Shown: positions 14,295-23,167 of the stretch, piece after piece
How positions within the stretch are numbered: position 1 is the first letter of the stretch
How the letters are laid out: each line of letters begins with the position of its first letter
Assembly: GCA_030536565.1 (NCBI GenBank)
Contig: JAUNPT010000010.1
Location: 1 to 29,754, forward strand
From: Eubacteriales bacterium
GTDB taxonomy: Bacteria; Bacillota; Clostridia; Lachnospirales; Lachnospiraceae
Direction of reading: 5' to 3'
Length of the DNA: 29,754 nt
Notes under the pieces: model-generated
The model's input: only the letters and a program-made list of their open reading frames with translations
Databases searched by the model: none
What the model was told of the DNA's origin: nothing
Translations under genes and position numbers: made by a program

Positions 14295-15410
14295 ATGGCA
14301 AGTTTATCACTTAAGAATGTTTGTAAAGTATATCCTAACGGTTTCGTAGCTGTTAAGGACTTCAATCTTGAAATTGCAGATCAGGAATTTATTATTTTCG
14401 TAGGCCCATCAGGTTGTGGTAAGTCTACAACACTTCGTATGATTGCCGGACTTGAGGAAATCAGTTCAGGTGAATTATGGATTGGCGATAAGTTAGTTAA
14501 CGATATAGAGCCTAAGGATAGAGATATCGCTATGGTATTCCAGAACTATGCTTTGTATCCACATATGACAGTTTATGACAACATGGCATTCGGTCTTAAG
14601 TTAAGAAAAGTTTCTAAGGCTGATATTGATAAGTCAGTTCATGAAGCTGCTAAGATTCTTGATATTGAGCATTTACTTGATCGTAAGCCAAAGGCTCTTT
14701 CAGGTGGTCAGAGACAGAGAGTTGCCATGGGACGTGCTATCGTTCGTCAGCCTAAGGTATTCCTTATGGATGAGCCTCTTTCAAACCTTGATGCTAAGTT
14801 AAGAGTTCAGATGCGTGTTGAGATTTCTAAGTTACATAGAAGACTTGCAACAACTATTATTTACGTAACACATGACCAGACAGAGGCTATGACACTTGGT
14901 ACAAGAATTGTAGTTCTTAAGGACGGTATTGTTCAGCAGGTAGATACACCACAGAATCTTTACAACACACCAAACAACATCTTCGTTGCTGGTTTCATTG
15001 GTTCACCTCAGATGAATCTGGTTGATGCAACAGTTGTTCAGTCAGGCAATGATGTTCAGCTTGTTATGGGTGATACAGTTACAATCACACTTGATGATGC
15101 TAAGAGCAAGAAGATTATTGATGGCGGTTATGTTGGTAAGACAGTTGTAGTTGGTGTTCGTCCAGAAGATATTAAGGATGATGAAGAATTTGTATCTAAG
15201 AATACAAAGACTACATTTGAAGCAGAATGTAAGGTTTATGAATTGTTAGGTTCAGAGGTTAACTTACATTTCGATATTGCTGATCAGACATGTACAGCTA
15301 AGGTTAGCCCACGTACTCCAGCTCGTCCTGGTGATATGGTTAAGTTTGCTATGGATATCGCAAGAGTTCATGTATTTGATAAGGAAACAGAGCAGGTTAT
15401 CACACACTAA
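14295..15410 (+). CDS. sugar ABC importer ATPase, MsmX/UgpC/MalK type
   Basis: 371 residues, ATG 14295 after TTAGGAGGATT. The ABC domain has Walker [10 protein letters not shown] (~37-45), Q-loop [12 protein letters not shown], signature [14 protein letters not shown] and Walker [12 protein letters not shown], with switch histidine in [10 protein letters not shown]. The C-terminal ~130 residues form the MalK-type OB regulatory domain ([44 protein letters not shown]). In Gram-positives one such ATPase commonly powers many separate sugar importers, which fits its isolation here without permease or receptor genes. Codon use is strongly biased (few rare codons, e.g. repeated GTT/CGT/GGT), unlike its neighbours, suggesting high expression. 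It has its own terminator. Confidence 0.93.
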   Translation: MASLSLKNVCKVYPNGFVAVKDFNLEIADQEFIIFVGPSGCGKSTTLRMIAGLEEISSGELWIGDKLVNDIEPKDRDIAMVFQNYALYPHMTVYDNMAFGLKLRKVSKADIDKSVHEAAKILDIEHLLDRKPKALSGGQRQRVAMGRAIVRQPKVFLMDEPLSNLDAKLRVQMRVEISKLHRRLATTIIYVTHDQTEAMTLGTRIVVLKDGIVQQVDTPQNLYNTPNNIFVAGFIGSPQMNLVDATVVQSGNDVQLVMGDTVTITLDDAKSKKIIDGGYVGKTVVVGVRPEDIKDDEEFVSKNTKTTFEAECKVYELLGSEVNLHFDIADQTCTAKVSPRTPARPGDMVKFAMDIARVHVFDKETEQVITH

Positions 15411-15443
15411 TTTTAGCAGGAATATAATCAAACTATAAAATTT

Positions 15444-15486
15444 AGAGGAAATGTATAGAAATTATACATTTCCTCTTTTTTTTTTT
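15444..15486 (+). terminator. strong intrinsic terminator after the msmX-type gene
   Basis: A perfect 13-14 bp stem (15444-15457 with 15463-15476), 5-base loop and an uninterrupted run of about eleven T. It separates this gene from the regulator/ftsEX unit. Confidence 0.95.
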
Positions 15487-15585
15487 CTGATTTGCTTTAC
15501 AATAATAAAGAATGAGTAAATGTGGTTGTATAAATCTGAGGTTGAGGGGATTTATTTAACCATATTGTGAGAAAGGGAGTCCGAT

Positions 15586-16677
15586 ATGATTTCAAATCAA
15601 ATTTTACAGACAACGGTGGATGGCTTAAAGTCAATTTCACGGGTTGATTTATGTGTCATAGATGCAGATGGAAAAGCAGCTGCCAAGACATTTGATGATG
15701 CATCAGGCTGTATAGCTGATGCTATTGCGTTTATTGATTCACCGGCAGAGAGTCAGGTTGTTAATGGTTATCAGTTTTTTAAGGTTATGGATGATGGTAA
15801 TCTTGAATATATATTACTTGCAAAAGGAACAAGCGATGATGTATATATGCTTGGTAAGCTGGCTGCGTTCCAGATTCAGAACCTTTTGGTCGCTTATAAG
15901 GAGCGGTTTGATAAGGACAATTTTATTAAGAATCTTCTTTTAGATAATCTTCTTCGTGTTGATATGTATACAAGGGCTGAGAAGCTGCATATTGATACTG
16001 ATGTTAAGAGAGTTGTATATATTATTGAGACAAAGCATGAGAAGGATACCAATGCTTTGGAAACAGTGCGGACTCTTTTTGCAAGCAGAGTAAGGGACTT
16101 TATAACGGCCGTTGATGAGAAGAGTATTATCCTCGTTAAGGAAGTTAAGGGAGGAGAAACTTATGAGGAGCTGGACAAGACGGCAGATGTTATTATTGAT
16201 ATGCTAAATACGGATGCCATGAGTGCAGCGCATATTGCATATGGTACAATTGTTAATGATATACGTGAGGTGTCAAGGTCATATAAGGAAGCAAAGATGG
16301 CACTTGATGTAGGCAAAATTTTCTACAGTGAGAAGAACGTAGTGGCTTACAGCAGACTTGGTATTGGACGTCTGATTTACCAGCTCCCAATTCCGCTCTG
16401 CCAGATGTTTATTAAAGAAATTTTTGGCGGAAAGTCACCGGACGATTTTGATGATGAGACATTATCCACTATTAATAAATTCTTTGAGAACAGCCTTAAT
16501 GTTTCTGAGACATCAAGGCAGTTATACATTCACAGAAACACGCTTGTATACAGACTGGATAAGCTTCAGAAAAGCACAGGTCTTGACCTGCGTGTATTCG
16601 ATGATGCCATTACATTTAAGATTGCGTTAATGGTTGTTAAATATATGAAGTATATGGAAAGTAAAGATACGTTTTAG
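15586..16677 (+). CDS. CdaR/PucR-type transcriptional regulator
   Basis: 363 residues, ATG 15586 after AAAGGGAGT. Domain order fits the CdaR family: an N-terminal sensory region (~1-110) resembling the sugar-diacid recognition domain, a central GGDEF-like region without a catalytic GGDEF motif (~140-250), and a C-terminal helix-turn-helix of the PucR type. In the last, ETSRQLYIHRNTLVYRLDKLQKSTGLDLRVFDDA is strongly diagnostic (run split here: ETSRQLYIHRNTL, VYRLDKLQ). Known members activate genes for sugar-diacid or purine use. The ligand here is unknown. It is 21 bases before ftsE and so probably co-transcribed with the division genes, while the msmX-type gene just upstream is insulated by a terminator. 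No clear promoter was found in 15487-15585. Confidence 0.85.
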   Translation: MISNQILQTTVDGLKSISRVDLCVIDADGKAAAKTFDDASGCIADAIAFIDSPAESQVVNGYQFFKVMDDGNLEYILLAKGTSDDVYMLGKLAAFQIQNLLVAYKERFDKDNFIKNLLLDNLLRVDMYTRAEKLHIDTDVKRVVYIIETKHEKDTNALETVRTLFASRVRDFITAVDEKSIILVKEVKGGETYEELDKTADVIIDMLNTDAMSAAHIAYGTIVNDIREVSRSYKEAKMALDVGKIFYSEKNVVAYSRLGIGRLIYQLPIPLCQMFIKEIFGGKSPDDFDDETLSTINKFFENSLNVSETSRQLYIHRNTLVYRLDKLQKSTGLDLRVFDDAITFKIALMVVKYMKYMESKDTF

Positions 16678-16698
16678 ACAATTTGGAGGAAACAATAG

Positions 16699-17385
16699 AT
16701 GATTATCTTAGAAAATGTTACAAAGACGTATGCTACTGGTGTGCCGGCACTTAATGGTATTAATCTGCACATTCAGAAGGGCGAATTTGTATTCATAGTT
16801 GGAAAGAGTGGTTCTGGTAAATCTACTCTGATTAAGCTGCTGTTAAAAGAGCTTGATCCAACAACGGGTAAAATATATATTAATAAAAAATATCTGAATA
16901 AAATCACAAGGAAGAAGCTGCCATATTTAAGAAGGGATATTGGAGTTGTGTTTCAGGACTTCAGACTTCTGGCAGACCATAACATATATGAGAATATAGC
17001 ATTTGCACAAAAGGTAGTTGAGGCTCCTACAAAGAAAATTAAGAGCAGGGTTCTTGCGATGCTGTCCATGGTAGGACTTCTTGATAAATATAAAGCATTT
17101 CCAAACGAGCTGTCAGGCGGTGAGCAGCAGAGAGTTGCCATAGCCAGGGCTTTGGTTAATAAACCTGCAATTTTGCTGTGTGATGAGCCTACAGGAAATC
17201 TGGACCCTGCAAATTCAAATGAAATTATGAAAATCCTTGATCAGGCAAACAAGCAGGGGACTACTGTGCTTGTGGTTACACATAACATGGAAATCGTTCA
17301 GCAGATGAAAAAAAGAACAATCACCATGAGTGATGGCAAGATCATCAGTGATTTAGAAAAGGGTGGTTATTTCTATGAAGATTAG
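16699..17385 (+). CDS. ftsE: cell division ATP-binding protein FtsE
   Basis: 228 residues, ATG 16699 after TTGGAGGAAAC. Single ABC ATPase with Walker [10 protein letters not shown] (~35-43), the FtsE-typical Q-loop [20 protein letters not shown], signature [17 protein letters not shown], Walker [13 protein letters not shown] and switch VVTHNMEIV. FtsE hydrolyses ATP on the cytosolic face and, through FtsX, controls peptidoglycan hydrolases outside. The ftsX start overlaps its 3' end by 11 bases, the usual arrangement. Confidence 0.97.
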   Translation: MIILENVTKTYATGVPALNGINLHIQKGEFVFIVGKSGSGKSTLIKLLLKELDPTTGKIYINKKYLNKITRKKLPYLRRDIGVVFQDFRLLADHNIYENIAFAQKVVEAPTKKIKSRVLAMLSMVGLLDKYKAFPNELSGGEQQRVAIARALVNKPAILLCDEPTGNLDPANSNEIMKILDQANKQGTTVLVVTHNMEIVQQMKKRTITMSDGKIISDLEKGGYFYED

Positions 17386-18283
17386 GTCGTTATTATATCA
17401 TATTAAAGAGGGATTAAAGAACATTTACAGAAACAGGCTGTTTTCTCTTGCTTCAATTGCTACAATTACAGCATGCCTTTTTCTGTTTGGTGTATTTTAT
17501 TCTATTGTAATGAATTTTCAGTACATGATTCAGAAGGCTGAGAATGAGGTGTGTGTTACAGTATTTTTTGACGAGGGCTTAACGGATACGCAGATACGTA
17601 AGCTGGGTGAAACAATCAGCGACAGAGTTGAGGTTTCAAGCATTCATTATACTTCTGCAGAAGAGGCATGGGAGAATTATAAAACAGAGTATTTTGCAGA
17701 TTATCCAGATTTGGCAGAGGGCTTTAAGAATGATAATCCTCTTGCAAACTCGTCTTCTTATGAAGTGTATTTAAGCGACGCTAATATGCAGTCGACGCTT
17801 GTTACATATTTGGAAAATTTAGACGGAATCAGGCAGGTTAACCGTTCAGAGGCAACAGCTACCGGACTTGCCAGTGCAGCAAGGCTGGTTGGGTATGTAG
17901 CTATTGCGGTTGTGGTAATTTTGCTGGCGGTGTCTATATTCCTTATAACTAATACTATTGTTATTGGTATTACAGTACGTAAAGATGAAATTTCTATTAT
18001 GAAATATATTGGTGCTACAGATACCTTTGTAAATGCACCATTCTTTGTAGAAGGCATTACGATTGGAGTTTTGGGTTCTGTAATTCCACTTGCTATTTTA
18101 GCTTATCTATATCAGAATATTGTGGGATATGTGTTGTCAAAGTTCTCGGTTTTAGGTAATATTCTGGTATTTATGCCTTCAGGAGATATCTTTAAGGTAC
18201 TTACACCTGTTTCTATTGTACTCGGAATGGGAATAGGTATTGTTGGTACATTCTTTGCTGTAAGAAAACATGCCAACGTATAA
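17375..18283 (+). CDS. ftsX: cell division membrane protein FtsX
   Basis: 302 residues from ATG 17375 ([31 protein letters not shown]), with AAGGGTGG eight bases upstream inside ftsE. The in-frame GTG at 17363 has no advantage. Topology is FtsX-like: one N-terminal helix (SLASIATITACLFLFGVFYSI), an external domain of ~130 residues (VCVTVFFDEGLTDTQIRKL ... YEVYLSD), then three helices near 170-300, with the segment VIGITVRKDEISIMKYIGATDTFV typical of the family. The external domain contacts the secreted coiled-coil hydrolase, which is encoded next. Confidence 0.97.
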   Translation: MKIRSLLYHIKEGLKNIYRNRLFSLASIATITACLFLFGVFYSIVMNFQYMIQKAENEVCVTVFFDEGLTDTQIRKLGETISDRVEVSSIHYTSAEEAWENYKTEYFADYPDLAEGFKNDNPLANSSSYEVYLSDANMQSTLVTYLENLDGIRQVNRSEATATGLASAARLVGYVAIAVVVILLAVSIFLITNTIVIGITVRKDEISIMKYIGATDTFVNAPFFVEGITIGVLGSVIPLAILAYLYQNIVGYVLSKFSVLGNILVFMPSGDIFKVLTPVSIVLGMGIGIVGTFFAVRKHANV

Positions 18284-18298
18284 AGCAGATTGATATTG

Positions 18299-18342
18299 AT
18301 ATAAGGACCGATGCATAAAGTTTTGTGCAAAAGTCCTTATAT
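18299..18342 (+). other. structured intergenic element between ftsX and the M23 gene
   Basis: ATAAGGAC (18301-18308) pairs with GTCCTTAT (18333-18340), extendable by two A-T pairs outside. Inside, after a 3x3 internal loop, TGCATA pairs with TGTGCA around a 6-base loop. Only an imperfect T-tract (ATTACTTTATTT) follows, so it would be a leaky attenuator or an mRNA stability element. Confidence 0.5.
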
Positions 18343-18375
18343 TACTTTATTTACAGTAAAAAGTGAGGTAGACAT

Positions 18376-19602
18376 ATGAATAAAAAATTTGTAAAGAAAA
18401 TAATCCCCACAGTACTGATGATTTGTATGGTTTTTTCGTGTATTTTAGCTGGCAATGGAGATGTATATGGCGTCTCGTCAGATGATCTTTCACAGCTGCA
18501 GGGCCAGAAGGAGCAGAAGAAAGGTGAATTGGAGGAAACCAAGAATAGAATATCGCAGCTGAAACAGGAGTCTAGTGATACACAGAATTATATCAGCAGT
18601 CTTGATGGTATGATTACGGAGCTGGATACCGCTTTGTATAACCTTAAGCAGCAGATTGAAGAATTGGAGGGACAGATTGCAGAAGCAGAGGCCGGGCTTG
18701 TAAAAGCAGAAGCAGATAAGGCTGAGCAGTATGAGGCTATGAAGCTTCGTATTCAGTTTATGTATGAGCATAATGATGAGACATATTTTGCATTGCTTTT
18801 AACAGCACAGAGTATGGCGGAAATGCTTAACAGGGTGGAATATATTTCTAAGATATCAGAGTATGACAGAAATATGCTTATGAGATATCAGGAGACCATG
18901 AATTATATTGCAGACACAAAGACACAGCTTGAGGCTGATTATGCTGAAATGTCCCAGATGGAGGCTTCGCTGGTAACACAGAGGGAGTCCCTGACATATT
19001 TACAGAATACAAAGACTAATGAACTGCTTGCATTGCACCAAAAAACATCAGAAGCAGAAGATCTGCAGGCATCTATTGAATCAGATCTTTCACAGTTAGA
19101 TGCACAGACAGCTATAATTGAGGAGCAGATTAGACAGCAGGAAGCAGCTAATAATAATGGAAATGCATCTATACCAGATGGAAATCTTCCGAATTATGAT
19201 GGCGGTATGTTTAAATGGCCTACAGTTAATACTTATATAACATCAGATTATGGCGATTTGGAGGACCGTAATGCACCACACAAGGGAATAGATGTTGCAC
19301 CTTTAACAATAGGAGTTTCAGGAGACCCGCTTTATGCAGCGTATGGAGGAAAAGTTGTCGAAGCATATAATAATGGCGGCTGGAATGGCGGCGCCGGAAA
19401 TTATGTGACAATTTATCATGGAGATGGTTTGTATACGAGATATCTTCATTGTTCCGCTGTGCTGGTATCACCGGGACAGATGGTATCCAGAGGAGAGACT
19501 ATTGCCCTTATGGGTACAACGGGTAATTCAACAGGAGTGCATTTACATTTTGACGTAAGATTAAACGGAAGCTATGTTAATCCGTGGAATTATTTAGGAT
19601 AA
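18376..19602 (+). CDS. secreted coiled-coil M23 peptidoglycan endopeptidase / hydrolase activator (EnvC/PcsB-like context)
   Basis: 408 residues, ATG 18376 after AGTGAGG. The N-terminal signal peptide is basic MNKKFVKK, hydrophobic core [14 protein letters not shown], cleavage near VYGVSS. Residues ~35-260 are long heptad-rich helices ([39 protein letters not shown]), as in EnvC and PcsB/CwlO-type proteins that dock to FtsX. A short Asn/Gly linker leads to a C-terminal LytM/M23 domain with zinc-site residues HKGID (His302, Asp306) and HLHF (His389, His391) all present, so it should be an active peptidase rather than a degenerate activator. The position directly after ftsEX supports FtsEX-controlled wall cleavage at division. 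Confidence 0.92.
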   Translation: MNKKFVKKIIPTVLMICMVFSCILAGNGDVYGVSSDDLSQLQGQKEQKKGELEETKNRISQLKQESSDTQNYISSLDGMITELDTALYNLKQQIEELEGQIAEAEAGLVKAEADKAEQYEAMKLRIQFMYEHNDETYFALLLTAQSMAEMLNRVEYISKISEYDRNMLMRYQETMNYIADTKTQLEADYAEMSQMEASLVTQRESLTYLQNTKTNELLALHQKTSEAEDLQASIESDLSQLDAQTAIIEEQIRQQEAANNNGNASIPDGNLPNYDGGMFKWPTVNTYITSDYGDLEDRNAPHKGIDVAPLTIGVSGDPLYAAYGGKVVEAYNNGGWNGGAGNYVTIYHGDGLYTRYLHCSAVLVSPGQMVSRGETIALMGTTGNSTGVHLHFDVRLNGSYVNPWNYLG

Positions 19603-19668
19603 AACGCTTTCTAAATATTAGAAGCATAAATTGGGAAATATATTGTTAAAAATGAATGGAGACCTGCA

Positions 19669-20931
19669 ATGGATTATGAAAATATGACAGATGAGTGGCC
19701 AAAGAAAAAAAGGAAAGAAGCAGCATATACCAGAGGCGTTATGACAGGCATTATAGCAGGCGTGTTTGCAGTGCTTGCAGTAGTGTGTACAGCTTTCGGA
19801 GTTGCGTTTAATTTGGGGTATATACACATAGGAATTAATGGAGAAGTATATGTTCAGGGTGATGCCGCCACAGACAGCAGGGGTGTTGGAAGTAATGTCG
19901 AAGGCAAGCTTAATGCATTAGATTCTCTTATGGATTATTTCTATTTTGATAATGTAGATGAGGAGCTTGCACAAAGTAATATTTACAAAGCCTATCTTGC
20001 TTCATATGGTGATAAATATACGGTTTATTATACACCAGAGGAATACAAGGCGCTTGTGGAATCTACGACGGGCACGTTTTATGGCATTGGGGCAGTATGT
20101 CAGAAGCATGAAGATGGTACTATAAAAATTATTGATGCCTATGAGGAAGCACCAGCCTTTAAAGCAGGAATACGTACAGGCGATTTTATCAGTAAGGTTA
20201 ATGGAACAGATATCAGAGATATGGATTTAAGTTCAGCCGTTGCATTGATTAAGGGTGATATTGGAACTACAGTTGAGCTGGAGGTTATCAGAGAAGAAAA
20301 ACATTTTAATGTGATGGTTACAAGAGATAAGGTAAGCACCCAGACGGTTAAGTATGAGCTAAAAGAAAATGGTATTGGATATGTTGCCATTTCCCAGTTT
20401 GAAGAGGTAACAACTAATCAATTTAAAATGGCAGTTGAGGATTTGATGGCTCAGGGAATGAAAGGCCTTATTGTGGACATAAGAAGTAATCCGGGAGGTA
20501 TGCTTACAACTGTAGTAGATATGTTAGATTATATTTTACCAGATGGACTTATTGTTTATACTGAGGACAAGAATGGCAAAAGGACAGAGTATTCTGGTAA
20601 AAACAGTGCAGAGCTTACTGTGCCTATGGCTGTATTGGTAAATGGCGACAGTGCAAGTGCATCTGAAATATTTGCAGGAGCACTGCAGGACTATGGAAAG
20701 GGCAGAATTATTGGTACACAGACTTTTGGTAAGGGTATTGTTCAGACTATTAAACCACTGACAGATGGAAGTGCTGTGAAATTTACAATTGCAAAGTATT
20801 TTACACCAAAGGGACAGGATATTCATGGCAAAGGCGTCATGCCAGATGAGATGGTTGAATTGAACAGTGATGCTGAGGGTGATGAACAGCTGAATGCGGC
20901 ATTAAATTACTTGAATAACCAGATAAATTAA
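19669..20931 (+). CDS. S41-family carboxy-terminal processing protease (CtpA/CtpB-like)
   Basis: 420 residues, ATG 19669 after ATGGAGACC. A short cytosolic basic start (DEWPKKKRKEAAYTRG) precedes one membrane anchor (MTGIIAGVFAVLAVVCTAFGV), leaving the enzyme outside. Then come the N-terminal helical part, a PDZ domain (~140-220: GIGAVCQKHEDGTIKIIDAY, AGIRTGDFISKVNG) and the protease core with IRSNPGGML. The Ser-Lys dyad is recognisable: Ser330 in the SASASEI motif and Lys355 in TFGKGIVQ, 25 residues apart as in family members. Such proteases trim C-termini of exported proteins, including wall hydrolases in other bacteria, which fits the neighbouring M23 hydrolase. The operon ends with a terminator at 20941. 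Confidence 0.95.
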   Translation: MDYENMTDEWPKKKRKEAAYTRGVMTGIIAGVFAVLAVVCTAFGVAFNLGYIHIGINGEVYVQGDAATDSRGVGSNVEGKLNALDSLMDYFYFDNVDEELAQSNIYKAYLASYGDKYTVYYTPEEYKALVESTTGTFYGIGAVCQKHEDGTIKIIDAYEEAPAFKAGIRTGDFISKVNGTDIRDMDLSSAVALIKGDIGTTVELEVIREEKHFNVMVTRDKVSTQTVKYELKENGIGYVAISQFEEVTTNQFKMAVEDLMAQGMKGLIVDIRSNPGGMLTTVVDMLDYILPDGLIVYTEDKNGKRTEYSGKNSAELTVPMAVLVNGDSASASEIFAGALQDYGKGRIIGTQTFGKGIVQTIKPLTDGSAVKFTIAKYFTPKGQDIHGKGVMPDEMVELNSDAEGDEQLNAALNYLNNQIN

Positions 20932-20940
20932 AATTCAGGG

Positions 20941-20982
20941 GGCTATATTATAGAGGGGAACTTTTATGATATAGTCTTTTTT
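20941..20982 (+). terminator. intrinsic terminator after the S41 protease gene
   Basis: GGCTATAT (20941-20948) pairs with ATATAGTC (20969-20976), with a further imperfect inner stem, and is followed by six T (20977-20982). Confidence 0.8.
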
Positions 20983-21001
20983 GATTTAATATTACGAAAT
21001 T

Positions 21002-21015
21002 AGAACAAATGTTTG
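21002..21015. promoter_or_regulatory. LexA (SOS) operator of uvrB-uvrA
   Basis: AGAACAAATGTTTG fits the Gram-positive LexA/DinR box CGAAC-N4-GTTCG in 8 of its 10 defined positions (GAAC and GTT intact). It overlaps the uvrB -35, where LexA would block RNA polymerase. Confidence 0.8.
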
Positions 21016-21041
21016 AATTTGAGGGAAAATTGTGTTACAAT
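21013..21041 (+). promoter_or_regulatory. sigma-A promoter of uvrB-uvrA
   Basis: TTGAAT (21013-21018), 17-base spacer, TACAAT (21036-21041). A leader of about 90 bases follows. The -35 shares bases with the LexA box. Confidence 0.8.
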
Positions 21042-21140
21042 AAACTCGTATAGAAAGTGATAAGTGGTATTATAGTACGTTCAAATAAATCTTATTAATT
21101 TGTAAACAAAAGAACTTCATTCTGATAAAGGAGGGCTTTC

Positions 21141-23135
21141 ATGGATCATTTTGAATTACACAGTGAATTTGCACCGACCGGTGATCAGCCACAGGCTATC
21201 GGGCAGCTGGTGCAGGGATTTAAAGATGGAAATCAGTTTGAGACGCTGCTCGGTGTAACAGGCTCAGGTAAAACATTTACAATGGCAAATGTGATTCAGG
21301 AGCTGAATAAGCCAACGCTTATTATAGCTCATAATAAAACATTGGCTGCACAGCTCTATGGTGAGATGAAGGAGTTTTTCCCAAAGAATGCCGTGGAGTA
21401 TTTTGTGTCCTATTACGATTATTATCAGCCAGAGGCGTATGTGCCTCAAAGTGATACCTATATTGCAAAAGATTCATCTATCAACGATGAGATTGATAAA
21501 CTGAGACATTCAGCAACTGCGGCATTGTCTGAGAGAAAAGATGTTATTATTGTGGCATCGGTTTCCTGCATATATGGGCTGGGTGCGCCAGTGGATTATC
21601 AGAATATGGTCATTTCCCTGCGTCCAGGCATGATAAAGGATAGAGATGAGGTGATTCGCAAGCTTATTGATATTCAATATATTAGAAACGAGCAGGACTT
21701 TAAGCGGGGTACCTTCCGTGTCAGAGGAGACGTTGTGGAAATATATCCATCTGCATCGAGCGGTGATGCAATTAGAATAGAATTTTTTGGAGATGAGGTT
21801 GACAGAATAAGAGAAATTGATTCTCTTACAGGTGAGGTGCACAGTGAGCTGGAGCATATAGCTATATTTCCTAATTCACATTATGTTGTTGATAAGGAAA
21901 AAATGGCAGCAGCAATTGAGAATATTAAGGCTGAACTGGCAGAAAGGGTGGCATACTTTAAGAGTGAGGATAAGCTTTTAGAGGCACAGAGAATTGAGGA
22001 GAGAACTAATTTTGATATAGAGATGCTGCAGGAAACAGGCTTTTGTTCAGGAATTGAAAATTATTCAAGACATTTGTCAGGTCTGCCTGCTGGCTGCCCT
22101 CCATATACGCTTATGGACTATTTCCCGGATGATTTTCTTATTATTGTAGATGAGTCGCATATCACGATTCCACAGATAAGAGGAATGTATGCAGGTGACC
22201 AGTCAAGAAAATCCACGCTGGTTGATTATGGTTTCAGACTTCCATCTGCAAAGGATAACAGACCCCTTAATTTTACAGAATTTGAGAATAAGATTTCCCA
22301 GATGATGTTTGTGTCGGCTACGCCTGCGGCTTATGAGCGTGAACATGAGCTTTTAGAGGCACAGCAGGTTATTCGTCCCACAGGACTGTTAGACCCGCCA
22401 GTGGAGGTAAGACCAATTGAGGGGCAGATTGATGACCTTGTGTCAGAAATTAATAAGGAAACACATCTTCATAATAAGATACTTGTGACTACACTTACTA
22501 AGAGAATGGCAGAAGATTTAACAGATTATCTTAAGGAGCTTGGGATTCGTGTCCAGTATCTTCATGCAGATATTGATACGTTGGAGAGACAGAAGATAAT
22601 CCGGGATATGCGTCTGGACGGTTTCGATGTTCTGGTAGGTATTAATCTTTTGCGAGAGGGCCTTGATATTCCTGAAATCAGTCTGGTTGCGATACTTGAT
22701 GCTGATAAGGAAGGATTTCTTCGTACGGAAACGTCTCTTATTCAGACTATTGGACGAGCTGCAAGAAATGCAGATGGACATGTTATTATGTATGCTGACA
22801 GGATTACGGAGTCTATGGATAAGGCTATTTCAGAAACAGAAAGACGACGCAGCATTCAGCAGGCATATAATAATGAGCATGGTATTACTCCACAGACCAT
22901 TAAGAAAGCAGTCAGAGACCTTATCAGCATTTCTAAAGCCGCAGAAACAGATGGCGGCAGGGGCATTAAGATTGATAAGGATTTTGAATCCATGAGTATT
23001 AAGGAATTGGAGAAGGTTAAGAAGACTATTGAAAAGAATATGCACAAGGCGGCAGCAGAATTGAATTTTGAGGAAGCTGCAAGACTGCGTGATAAAATGA
23101 TTGAAGTTAACAAATACATTTATGAGAATAAATAA
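21141..23135 (+). CDS. uvrB: UvrABC excision nuclease subunit B
   Basis: 664 residues, ATG 21141 after AAAGGAGGGC. It shows Walker A GVTGSGKT at 38-45, the damage-probing beta-hairpin region [20 protein letters not shown], helicase motif DESH at 337-340, SATPAAYE, and the C-terminal helicase half with [26 protein letters not shown] (split: [26 protein letters not shown]) and QTIGRAARN. The final UVR motif ([14 protein letters not shown]) binds UvrC. UvrB is loaded on DNA by UvrA, verifies the lesion and recruits the UvrC nuclease. It is full length and followed 32 bases later by uvrA, both under one LexA-controlled promoter. uvrC is not in the window. Confidence 0.99.
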   Translation: MDHFELHSEFAPTGDQPQAIGQLVQGFKDGNQFETLLGVTGSGKTFTMANVIQELNKPTLIIAHNKTLAAQLYGEMKEFFPKNAVEYFVSYYDYYQPEAYVPQSDTYIAKDSSINDEIDKLRHSATAALSERKDVIIVASVSCIYGLGAPVDYQNMVISLRPGMIKDRDEVIRKLIDIQYIRNEQDFKRGTFRVRGDVVEIYPSASSGDAIRIEFFGDEVDRIREIDSLTGEVHSELEHIAIFPNSHYVVDKEKMAAAIENIKAELAERVAYFKSEDKLLEAQRIEERTNFDIEMLQETGFCSGIENYSRHLSGLPAGCPPYTLMDYFPDDFLIIVDESHITIPQIRGMYAGDQSRKSTLVDYGFRLPSAKDNRPLNFTEFENKISQMMFVSATPAAYEREHELLEAQQVIRPTGLLDPPVEVRPIEGQIDDLVSEINKETHLHNKILVTTLTKRMAEDLTDYLKELGIRVQYLHADIDTLERQKIIRDMRLDGFDVLVGINLLREGLDIPEISLVAILDADKEGFLRTETSLIQTIGRAARNADGHVIMYADRITESMDKAISETERRRSIQQAYNNEHGITPQTIKKAVRDLISISKAAETDGGRGIKIDKDFESMSIKELEKVKKTIEKNMHKAAAELNFEEAARLRDKMIEVNKYIYENK

Positions 23136-23167
23136 TAAACAGGAATTTTGAAGATTTAGGAGAAGTT

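Noticed and set aside
15580..15587. TCCGATAT, a sigma-28-like -10 at the start of the CdaR-type gene
   Set aside because: It overlaps the start codon, and no TAAA-like -35 lies 14-16 bases upstream. It shows that this octamer can occur by chance, which tempers the call at 9674.
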